Below are positions 1-5,641 of a stretch of 8,834 bases of DNA, piece by piece (the first letter of the stretch is position 1; the number at the start of each line of letters is the position of its first letter). The notes under the pieces are model-generated. The model was not told the DNA's origin. It ran no database searches and was given only the letters and a program-made list of their open reading frames with translations. Source of the DNA: Candidatus Poribacteria bacterium (GTDB lineage Bacteria > Poribacteria > DTPJ01 > WJIO01); NCBI GenBank assembly GCA_014730235.1, contig WJIO01000033.1, forward strand, positions 1 to 8,834. Direction: 5' to 3'. Position numbers and translations under genes: made by a program.

Positions 1-1
1 T

Positions 2-770
2 GCTACATCCATCCAGCAAACCAGGGATGGTGGTTATGTTGTGGCTGGACATACTCAATCTTTTGGCGCAGGTCGTTATGATCCCTGGATACTAAAGCTT
101 GATAAAAACGGTAAAGTATTGTGGCAAAAGAGTTATGGAGGCGGTTATGATGACTATGCTTATTCTATTCAACAAACCAGCGATGGTGGCTATGTGATAG
201 CTGGGAATACTTACTCCTTTGGCGCAGGTAGTCGTAATTTCTGGGTTCTAAAGCTTAACAGCATTGGTAATATAGTGTGGCAAAAGACTTATGGTGGCAG
301 TAAATTTGATCATGCCGAATCCATCTATCAAACCAATGACGGTGGCTATGTGGTGGCCGGAAGGACTGACTCTTTTGGCGCAGGTAATTATGATTTCTGG
401 GTTCTAAAGCTTGACAGCATTGGTAATATAGTGTGGCAAAAGACTTATGGAGGTAGTAGTTTTGATCATGCTAGTTCCATCCAACAAACCAGTGACGGTG
501 GCTATGTGGTGGCTGGATGGTCTTTCTTTCTCGGCGCAGGTAATTATGATTTCTGGGTTTTAAAACTTGACAATAATGGTAACATGTTGTGGCAGAAAGC
601 TTACGATAGCAGTGATTCTGATTCTGATCATGATTATGCCGAATCCATCCAACAAACAAGTGATGGTGGTTATGTAGTAGCTGGATGGACTGATCCTCCT
701 GGTGCAGGTAATCCTTTTAGTTTTGATATCTTGGTGCTAAAACTTGATAGAAGAGGCAATATACCTGGAT
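2..770 (+). repeat. Tandem 156-bp (52-residue) coding repeat, five copies
   Basis: The units begin at 2, 158, 314, 470 and 638. The first three are exactly 156 bp; the fourth is extended by 12 bp in an Asp/Ser-rich stretch (DSSDSDSDHDY), and the fifth diverges after 700. Copies 2 and 3 are nearly identical at DNA level (57 of 60 bases between 241-300 and 397-456), which points to recent duplication or gene conversion within the gene. Confidence 0.9.
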
Positions 771-1660
771 GTAATCTTATGCGGAACACCGAATGTTTTA
801 TCATTGATACAATGGTTACACCTATTAATACTGCTGTATCAGCTCAAAATACCTCCTTGACATCAATTTCCACCAACGTCCAACCCCAGGACACCGATGC
901 TATAGTAAACGTATTATGCAGGTATGAAGAAGACAACGGCTGCCCCATAAAAATCATATATGCAGATGCTGGGGCACATGATGAGCTATACACTTTCAGG
1001 GATGAACAAATGGCTAGCATTGCGGCTGGTCAGGATTTGATAAACCTTTATTATAAACATTCCCCTGAGGTGGTAAATATACTCATGCAGAACCACTGGC
1101 TGGCTCTACGCAGTGCCTTTGTCCTGCACGACATAATGCCCGGTATCCGTTATATAACAGGCAATAGATGGCATAGCTGGGACATATACATGACTTCCTA
1201 CAGGATCAGCCGCATCCAGCGTCTGTTTAACGATATAAGTGAAGAGGGAAGCCAGGAACTGGCCGACACAATGTCCATACTGGCCGACGAACTGGACAAA
1301 TACAGATGGCAGCGCATCAGCAAAGTCTGGGCGGACTTCACCGACGCGTCACCACAGAAGCTTCCTGATGCTACCATGTTATATCAAAATTACCCCAACC
1401 CCTTCAACCCGGAGACGTGGATACCATATCAGCTTCAGAAAGATGCTGATGTAAATATCAGCATATACGACATATCAGGCAAACTGATTCGCACCCTGGA
1501 ACTGGGACACAAACCCGCCGGTTATTATCTGGACAACATAAGCTCCGCCTACTGGGATGGTAGAAACTCAGCCGGTGAGTTAGCTGCTTCAGGTATATAT
1601 TTCTACACCATCAGTACCGGTGAATTTATAGACACGAAGAAGATGATCATAACCCAGTGA
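2..1660 (+). CDS. Large repeat-containing surface protein with C-terminal sorting/FlgD-like tail (5' end outside window)
   Basis: The frame is open from base 2 and the repeat pattern continues to the left edge, so the true start lies upstream; the GTG at 41 is only an internal valine. Five copies of a unit of about 52 residues fill 2-770, with core SIQQTSDGGYVVAG, SFGAG, WVLKLD and GNIVWQKTYGG; such units probably form beta-propeller blades. A non-repeated, partly helical middle follows. At 941-1087 (CPIKIIYADAG, then FRDEQM, then LINLYYKHSPEV) it resembles the back half of the CFI-box domain (CFIATAAYG...FRD...LYYxxSP). The tail from 1361 (NYPNPFNPET, IYDISGKLIRTL, YWDGRN, ASGIYFY, KKMIITQ) is a FlgD-like/type-A sorting domain that usually targets exported proteins to the cell surface. 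The function is unknown. The tail type and repeats are clear; the CFI relation is inference. Confidence 0.85.
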   Translation, partial: ATSIQQTRDGGYVVAGHTQSFGAGRYDPWILKLDKNGKVLWQKSYGGGYDDYAYSIQQTSDGGYVIAGNTYSFGAGSRNFWVLKLNSIGNIVWQKTYGGSKFDHAESIYQTNDGGYVVAGRTDSFGAGNYDFWVLKLDSIGNIVWQKTYGGSSFDHASSIQQTSDGGYVVAGWSFFLGAGNYDFWVLKLDNNGNMLWQKAYDSSDSDSDHDYAESIQQTSDGGYVVAGWTDPPGAGNPFSFDILVLKLDRRGNIPGCNLMRNTECFIIDTMVTPINTAVSAQNTSLTSISTNVQPQDTDAIVNVLCRYEEDNGCPIKIIYADAGAHDELYTFRDEQMASIAAGQDLINLYYKHSPEVVNILMQNHWLALRSAFVLHDIMPGIRYITGNRWHSWDIYMTSYRISRIQRLFNDISEEGSQELADTMSILADELDKYRWQRISKVWADFTDASPQKLPDATMLYQNYPNPFNPETWIPYQLQKDADVNISIYDISGKLIRTLELGHKPAGYYLDNISSAYWDGRNSAGELAASGIYFYTISTGEFIDTKKMIITQ

Positions 1661-1696
1661 TTCCGATATGATTTAGATTATCATAAAAACAAAATC

Positions 1697-1736
1697 CATA
1701 AGCGGTGCATGTTTTTAAAAACATGCACCGCTTATG
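1697..1736 (-). terminator. Perfect 40-bp palindrome between convergent genes, terminator of the minus-strand pair
   Basis: Two 20-bp arms (1697-1716 and 1717-1736) are perfectly self-complementary, with A/T-rich centres that would form the loop. Read on the minus strand, the hairpin is followed by a T-rich run (gattttgttttta, complement of 1682-1695), as expected for a Rho-independent terminator of the hydrolase gene ending at 1782. On the plus strand it is followed by A residues, so it is a weaker candidate terminator for the gene ending at 1660. Confidence 0.7.
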
Positions 1737-1745
1737 AAAATAAAG

Positions 1746-1800
1746 TTATGTCTTCCAATCTGTGAAAATTCGTCCCATCCGTTAAATCCGTGTGCTATTC
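1746..1800. repeat. Dispersed-repeat-like segment overlapping the hydrolase 3' end
   Basis: The segment contains iterated ATCTGTG / ATCCGT / AATCCGTG motifs. The octamer aatccgtg (1785-1792) recurs at 8668-8675 next to another ATCCGT. I recall similar low-complexity strings between genes in environmental genomes. The last codons of the adjacent minus-strand gene (NSTRI and stop) fall inside it. Confidence 0.4.
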
Positions 1801-2714
1801 TTCCTTAGAAAATCAATGGCCAGATTGATAAAATTATCAAATTGCTCGCGAATTATCATGTGACCGGTATTTACAAATCGAATTATCCTGAGGTTAGGAT
1901 TTTCTGATTCCTCTTCCTGAATATATTTTTCTCCCGGCGTGGGGAAAAAGGAACTTGCCATAACCAGCGTGGGTATACTGATATTTTTCAGGGCCTTAAC
2001 CATGCGTCTTATTTTGCCTCTTACTTCTGCCCAGGCCGATGCGCTGTTTTTAACCATGCTGAGGTCAAGGTTGGCGCAGTTTTCAACCCAGACTACATAT
2101 TCCTCTTCAGACATCCCGGACCTACCGGGTGGTAGTTGGGATAAAGCCGAGATCATGCGCCCTTCATGGTCTTGAGTTTTAAGCTTTTCCAGCCATGATA
2201 CATAGGATTCCAGCCAGTTTTGGTAACTTTCCGATTCGACAAAATCAGTGTTGAATTCTTCCGTTTCGTTCCAGTCGTCACCCCATCCTACAACGATGAG
2301 GGATTCCAAAAGCTCCGGGTATTCATGGGCTATAAAAACTCCCGTGCCGCCGCCCTGGGAAAACCCCATCAGATGGGGTTTTCTTAATTCCAGTACCTTT
2401 ATTACGCCAACAGCATCCCCTGTAAACTGGGTTTGTGCAAATCCGGTTTCAACGCCGCCGGATTTACCATGACCCCTGGCGTCAATCATGATGATGTCAT
2501 AATCTTTTTCCAATATCTTTGCCGTCTTTAACCATGACAAAGCCCCTTCCATAAAACCATGCAGCAAAACCAAAGGCTGTTTATCCCCCCCGGTGCGGTA
2601 ATAACGATGATCAATTCCGTTGGCCTTAACCACACCTTCAGACCAATGGGATGGAATTATCTCTTCAATTTTTCTGTAATTTCTTACCTCTTCTACTCTA
2701 TTGTTTTTATTCAT
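1782..2714 (-). CDS. Alpha/beta-hydrolase fold protein
   Basis: About 310 residues, cytoplasmic (no signal peptide). Numbering from the GTG at 2717: oxyanion-region motif HGF at 53-55 after strand VLLHG; DARGHGKSG at 79-87, typical of this family; nucleophile elbow GFSQGG with Ser120; and catalytic His286 in NTGH. These are the marks of the superfamily of esterases, C-C hydrolases and haloperoxidase-like enzymes; the substrate cannot be told. The usual Asp after the penultimate strand is not visible (LVMASSFFPTPGE), so the acid may be Asp147/148, Glu263 or another residue. The start is chosen as ATG at 2714, not GTG at 2717, because AAGGA then sits 7 bases upstream instead of 4. It lies 32 bp downstream of the beta-helix gene on the same strand, so co-transcription is likely. 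The last five residues fall in a dispersed repeat. Confidence 0.88.
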   Translation of the reverse strand: MNKNNRVEEVRNYRKIEEIIPSHWSEGVVKANGIDHRYYRTGGDKQPLVLLHGFMEGALSWLKTAKILEKDYDIIMIDARGHGKSGGVETGFAQTQFTGDAVGVIKVLELRKPHLMGFSQGGGTGVFIAHEYPELLESLIVVGWGDDWNETEEFNTDFVESESYQNWLESYVSWLEKLKTQDHEGRMISALSQLPPGRSGMSEEEYVVWVENCANLDLSMVKNSASAWAEVRGKIRRMVKALKNISIPTLVMASSFFPTPGEKYIQEEESENPNLRIIRFVNTGHMIIREQFDNFINLAIDFLRKNSTRI

Positions 2715-2745
2715 CACTGATTCCTTTATCCTTAACAGATCACTT

Positions 2746-2760
2746 ATTACTGATCACTAT
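2746..2760. repeat. 15-bp dispersed repeat shared with 5469-5483
   Basis: The string attactgatcactat occurs identically at 5469-5483 inside a large palindrome. Here it overlaps the stop codon and last codons (SDQ) of the beta-helix gene. A second gatcac at 2738-2743 makes the local sequence partly repetitive. Confidence 0.55.
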
Positions 2761-4567
2761 CTAAATCTTCCGGTATCATCAGCCAGCCGCTCTGCATATC
2801 CCATGCCGGACTTTCGATCTTAAAGCGATAATCTCCGGTATCTGCATCTATAAACATGGGATCAGCAACCTTGCTGTTTACATCAAAGCCGGTATGCTTT
2901 GAAAATTCATCCAGATTGTCGAATTTAATATATTCTGGCCTCCAGCTAACGCCGTAAAGTATTAAGTTTTGATCTTCACCTGCATAATATATATTCCGGT
3001 CAATAATCATGTTATGCTTAGTAGGATCGTATATTTTATCAGGTATCGTTTTAAGGTATTCCTGGTAGGCTTCTTCCGCCTTATATTTTTCCTTCTCTGC
3101 CGGATGCCAGCCAAAGAATGCATTGTCATACCATAGACCCAACTGATAGTCCTTGTTAAAGGCGCATACGTTTCCAATAACTGTATTACCTTTGTTGTAA
3201 TATGGCAGTTTGCCATAGTCCTGAGTATCCAGCACACGAGGACCCTGTTCCCGGAAAGTTATGCCGTCTTTGTTTCCCACACATGTATTATAAGCTATGA
3301 TGCAGTTCTGACTTTCGGCTATCTGGATGCCGCCGCAACTCCATGAGTGACCTTTTGCTTTAAGGCCGTTATTGATAGATAGATTATGCTGTACCGTTAT
3401 ATCCCGGCTTATTTCCATAAACAGACCGCTGAGTTCGTTCTCCTGAAATATACATTCGGTTATTAGTACGTTACGGACATGTATATCCAGCCACAGACCG
3501 GGACCACCGTTTTGGCGGAATATACATCGTCGAAAGATTCCGCCGTCCACCCGGGCCATTTTAAATCCCCCTGCGTCCCATCCCCGGTTTATGGGCTTCC
3601 AGCAGTTATTTTCCCAGATACAGTCCTCGTTTATGAATCCATCGCCTCCTGCCCCACCTCCAGTTTGTCCACACTTACGGACTATGCATCGGCGCATTAT
3701 ACCTGACACATTCGCGCCGCTTCCGGCCATTTCTTCAATGAGGCAGTTTTCCATAATGTTATCTTTACCATGAAGCCATACGGCGGCTCGTTGGGGGAAC
3801 GTTGCGCCATGGCGAAATGTAAAACCGCGAACGTGTATATTTTGCACACCTTCGCGATTCATCCAGGGATTTGTACCAAAGATTAATCCTCTCGCGGATG
3901 CCTCTACCTTATGCTCGTTTGGATCTGAGCTGTCGGAAAGGCAGATATATAATGCCTTTTGGGTGGTATCCGCAAAGAAAACACCGTACCATGTCTTTGC
4001 ATCATCAGGGTCAGGGATCATACTCCATTGATCTTCATCTTCCTGCATTTCTGAGCATGCCTTTTTCAATTCTTTCATACTGCCAATCGGTACAAGGTGA
4101 TAACCATCAACTATAACCTGTTCAGCGCGACCCCAAACTGGTGCATCTTCAGGATGATGTTCTATAGGAGTTCCGTCTTTCTTGCGATTTATTATGAATT
4201 GATGTTCCCATTCAGTCTGATATATAGATGTATCTTCAGAAATCTTTTCCCATGATGATATTACATCTGCTCCGGTTATGGTAACAGAACCGGCGGGATT
4301 GGCCAAAAAAGTTACCGGGAAATTCCGGGTGCCGTTGTGTTTCAGTATAACTGACTCACGATAAACACCGGAATTTACCAAAACAGTATCTCCGGCCCGG
4401 GCAATTTCAGCGGCTTTTGATATAGTTTTAAAAGGCTGGTCTGCTTCACCTGTGTTTTTATCTGAGGCTTTTGGATCGTTAGCATCAACTATATATTCTT
4501 TTGCTGATGCGCTGAATACCGATAACAACATTAATATTTGAACTGCTATAAATATGATATATTTCAT
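2747..4567 (-). CDS. Secreted right-handed parallel beta-helix (pectate-lyase-like) protein
   Basis: 606 residues. The N-terminus has a Lys, a hydrophobic core (residues 4-19) and an AxA-type site (SASA, then KEY), so export by Sec is expected. Residues 24-105 (YIVDANDPKASDKNTG, QPFKTISKAAEIARAGDTVLVNSGVYRE) match the DUF1565-type N-terminal cap of right-handed beta-helix proteins. Residues 240-480 hold the helix rungs, with repeated patterns such as IMENCLIEEM, MRRCIVRKCG, FRRCIFRQNGG, ITECIFQENELSG and TVQHNLSINN. The C-terminal VADPMFIDADTGDYRFKIESPAWD is a common closing segment of these proteins. The fold suggests polysaccharide binding, lysis or epimerisation, but no specific catalytic set can be assigned. 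The start is supported by AAGGAG (4577-4582) 9 bases upstream of ATG and by a promoter at 4611-4639. The alpha/beta hydrolase follows in the same direction. Confidence 0.88.
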   Translation of the reverse strand: MKYIIFIAVQILMLLSVFSASAKEYIVDANDPKASDKNTGEADQPFKTISKAAEIARAGDTVLVNSGVYRESVILKHNGTRNFPVTFLANPAGSVTITGADVISSWEKISEDTSIYQTEWEHQFIINRKKDGTPIEHHPEDAPVWGRAEQVIVDGYHLVPIGSMKELKKACSEMQEDEDQWSMIPDPDDAKTWYGVFFADTTQKALYICLSDSSDPNEHKVEASARGLIFGTNPWMNREGVQNIHVRGFTFRHGATFPQRAAVWLHGKDNIMENCLIEEMAGSGANVSGIMRRCIVRKCGQTGGGAGGDGFINEDCIWENNCWKPINRGWDAGGFKMARVDGGIFRRCIFRQNGGPGLWLDIHVRNVLITECIFQENELSGLFMEISRDITVQHNLSINNGLKAKGHSWSCGGIQIAESQNCIIAYNTCVGNKDGITFREQGPRVLDTQDYGKLPYYNKGNTVIGNVCAFNKDYQLGLWYDNAFFGWHPAEKEKYKAEEAYQEYLKTIPDKIYDPTKHNMIIDRNIYYAGEDQNLILYGVSWRPEYIKFDNLDEFSKHTGFDVNSKVADPMFIDADTGDYRFKIESPAWDMQSGWLMIPEDLDSDQ

Positions 4568-4610
4568 GGTTTATTTCTCCTTATGTTTAAGTATTAGAAA
4601 TATATAAGGA

Positions 4611-4639
4611 ATAATATATCAGAATTGCTTTTGAGGCAA
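4611..4639 (-). promoter_or_regulatory. Sigma70-like promoter of the beta-helix gene
   Basis: Read on the minus strand: TTGCCT (-35, complement of 4634-4639), a 17-bp spacer, then TATTAT (-10, complement of 4611-4616). Transcription would begin near 4604, giving a leader of about 37 bases with AAGGAG before the ATG at 4567. Confidence 0.6.
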
Positions 4640-4683
4640 GATTAATCAGGAATGTTTTATAGTTGATTAAAAAAGCGAAAAAC

Positions 4684-4893
4684 CAAGCATAAAATTTATG
4701 TCCCTGTGTTATTGCGAAGAATGGGGTAAGAAATAAAGTTTGGCTCTTCCGGGTTCAGTGTGTTAAAGGTAAGAAACTACTATATGCTGTCATTCCTGCT
4801 TTTGCAGGAATGACAAGCTGAGAGAATTTTCAAATTATTACTATACTCAAACCGGAAGAGCCAAAGTTTTCACGGACATAAATTTTATGCTTG
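4684..4893. mobile_element. MITE-like element, 20-bp perfect terminal inverted repeats, 9-bp flanking direct repeats
   Basis: The left arm caagcataaaatttatgtcc (4684-4703) is the exact reverse complement of 4874-4893. The 9-mer agcgaaaaa flanks the element at 4674-4682 and 4894-4902, abutting directly on the right and one base away on the left, as a target-site duplication would. There is no transposase inside, so it would be a non-autonomous element. It encloses a second inverted-repeat unit at 4742-4862. Transposition is inferred from structure only. Confidence 0.65.
4742..4862. mobile_element. Inner inverted-repeat unit (ISL3-like ends) with central hairpin
   Basis: The ends ggctcttccgg (4742-4752) and ccggaagagcc (4852-4862) are perfect inverted repeats. 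They are flanked directly by aaagttt at 4735-4741 and 4863-4869, a 7-bp direct repeat. The centre is a perfect 12-bp stem, tgtcattcctgc (4788-4799) and gcaggaatgaca (4804-4815), with a TTTT loop. Ends starting GGCTCTT and a short target duplication recall ISL3-family elements (from memory, not checked). A related half-copy lies at 7527-7584. Confidence 0.6.
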
Positions 4894-4909
4894 AGCGAAA
4901 AATAAACAT

Positions 4910-4938
4910 TTGACAAAGAGAGATTTTTTTGTTATATT
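4910..4938 (+). promoter_or_regulatory. Sigma70 promoter P1 of the tRNA-tuf block
   Basis: TTGACA (4910-4915), a 17-bp spacer, and TATATT (4933-4938) are near consensus. It begins 8 bases after the right direct repeat of the MITE-like element. The predicted start is near 4945. Confidence 0.65.
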
Positions 4939-4984
4939 TATTGTTGCTCTGCCGGTATCTCGCCGTCAATCTGCGAAAAAAGGC

Positions 4985-5013
4985 TTGACAAAAGCTTATG
5001 TTGACGTTATAAT
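4985..5013 (+). promoter_or_regulatory. Sigma70 promoter P2 of the tRNA-tuf block (perfect consensus)
   Basis: TTGACA (4985-4990), a 17-bp spacer, and TATAAT (5008-5013) form a full consensus promoter. Transcription would start near 5020, about 16 bases before the first tRNA. Such strength fits a stable-RNA and EF-Tu transcription unit. Confidence 0.85.
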
Positions 5014-5035
5014 TATGCTTCACCATGCCCTTTTT

Positions 5036-5110
5036 GCTGGCGTAGCTCAGTGGTAGAGCAGTTGATTTGTAATCAACTTGTCGGGGGTTCAAGTCCTCTC
5101 GCCAGCTCCA
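5036..5110 (+). tRNA. tRNA-Thr(TGT)
   Basis: Full cloverleaf with encoded CCA. The acceptor arms GCTGGCG (5036-5042) and CGCCAGC (5100-5106) pair perfectly. The anticodon stem GTTGA/TCAAC encloses loop TTTGTAA with anticodon TGT at 5068-5070, and the T arm carries GGTTCAA. First of four tRNAs upstream of tuf, as in thrU-tyrU-glyT-thrT. Confidence 0.97.
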
Positions 5111-5123
5111 AGCTAGGTGGAAA

Positions 5124-5148
5124 ATCTTTTTCAGGAATCTGAAAAGAT
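5124..5148 (+). other. Hairpin in the tRNA-Thr/tRNA-Tyr spacer
   Basis: Arms atctttttcag (5124-5134) and ctgaaaagat (5139-5148) pair with one bulged base around loop gaat. There is no T-run after it, so it is more likely a processing or spacer structure than a terminator. Confidence 0.45.
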
Positions 5149-5157
5149 GATTAATAT

Positions 5158-5242
5158 GGGGCGGTGTTCGAGTGGTTAAAGAAGTTGGTCTGTAAAACCA
5201 ATGCCTACGGCTACCAAGGTTCAAATCCTTGCCGCCCCACCA
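5158..5242 (+). tRNA. tRNA-Tyr(GTA)
   Basis: 85 bases with a long variable arm (class II), as bacterial tRNA-Tyr requires. The acceptor arms GGGGCGG (5158-5164) and CCGCCCC (5232-5238) pair, followed by discriminator A and encoded CCA. The anticodon stem TTGGT/ACCAA encloses loop CTGTAAA with anticodon GTA at 5192-5194. Confidence 0.97.
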
Positions 5243-5250
5243 TTTTTAAG

Positions 5251-5328
5251 CTAATTGTCAATCACCGCTGGCCGTTTAAGGCTGACCGGTGAGTTTTTTT
5301 GCTCTGGTGATTGTGAATTAGTTTTTTT
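5251..5328 (+). terminator. Nested double hairpin, each followed by T7, between tRNA-Tyr and tRNA-Gly
   Basis: The inner hairpin (5262-5292, outer arms tcaccg/cggtga, loop gtttaa) is followed by seven T (5294-5300). An outer pairing of 5251-5266 with 5306-5321 matches at 14 of 16 positions and is followed by seven T (5322-5328). The two folds share 5262-5266, so the innermost part of the outer stem competes with the inner hairpin. Each has the form of a Rho-independent terminator, yet the site lies inside the tRNA cluster and no new promoter is seen before tRNA-Gly at 5331. It may set the ratio of tRNA-Thr/Tyr to downstream products or act as a processing site. Confidence 0.65.
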
Positions 5329-5330
5329 GG

Positions 5331-5406
5331 GCGGGAATAGCTCAGCTGGTAGAGCAATGGCCTTCCAAGCCATTTGTCGCGGGTTCGAACCCCGTTTCCC
5401 GCTCCA
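5331..5406 (+). tRNA. tRNA-Gly(TCC)
   Basis: 76 bases with encoded CCA. The acceptor arms GCGGGAA (5331-5337) and TTCCCGC (5396-5402) pair. The anticodon stem ATGGC/GCCAT encloses loop CTTCCAA with anticodon TCC at 5364-5366, and the T loop is GTTCGAA. It begins only two bases after the second T7 tract of the preceding terminator-like structure. Confidence 0.97.
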
Positions 5407-5425
5407 ATAATTAAAATGATAAATG

Positions 5426-5481
5426 AGTGGTCAGTAGTGAGTTATGGATTAATTTTAATTCATAATTGATTACTGATCACT
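5426..5481. repeat. Large palindromic repeat in the tRNA-Gly/tRNA-Thr spacer
   Basis: Arms of 25 bases (5426-5450 and 5457-5481) pair as RNA at 24 positions, four of them G-U, around a 6-base AT centre. The right arm holds most of the 15-mer shared with 2746-2760. Related strings (gtgatcag, aatcaa) occur at 8673-8686. It looks like a dispersed palindromic element with a stem kept under drift. A minor 6-bp stem follows at 5490-5507. Confidence 0.6.
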
Positions 5482-5522
5482 ATTTATGTCTGCAAAATAA
5501 ATTGCAGTTATCAAGCATAAAT

Positions 5523-5598
<76 letters not shown>

Positions 5599-5641
5599 AC
5601 AACATTATTGTTAGGAGTGCTGCAAGGAGGAGTTATAACAA

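Larger units (their letters stand above)
4568..5035. other. 468-bp intergenic region: divergent promoter, MITE-like element, tandem promoters
   Basis: No coding region is supported here. From left to right it holds the minus-strand promoter (4611-4639), the inverted-repeat element with its direct repeats (4674-4902), and two plus-strand promoters for the tRNA-tuf block (4910-4938 and 4985-5013). Confidence 0.8.

Noticed and set aside
2-770. CRISPR or non-coding tandem array
   Set aside because: The repeats keep one open frame with a 156-bp period and protein-level conservation and have no spacer structure; they are coding repeats.
4847-5224. 125-residue minus-strand reading frame ending upstream of the tRNA genes
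   Set aside because: Its central part is the antisense of tRNA-Thr and tRNA-Tyr (a well-known false protein pattern, DLNPRQVDYKSTALPLSY), and its C-terminus runs through the promoters and the MITE-like element.
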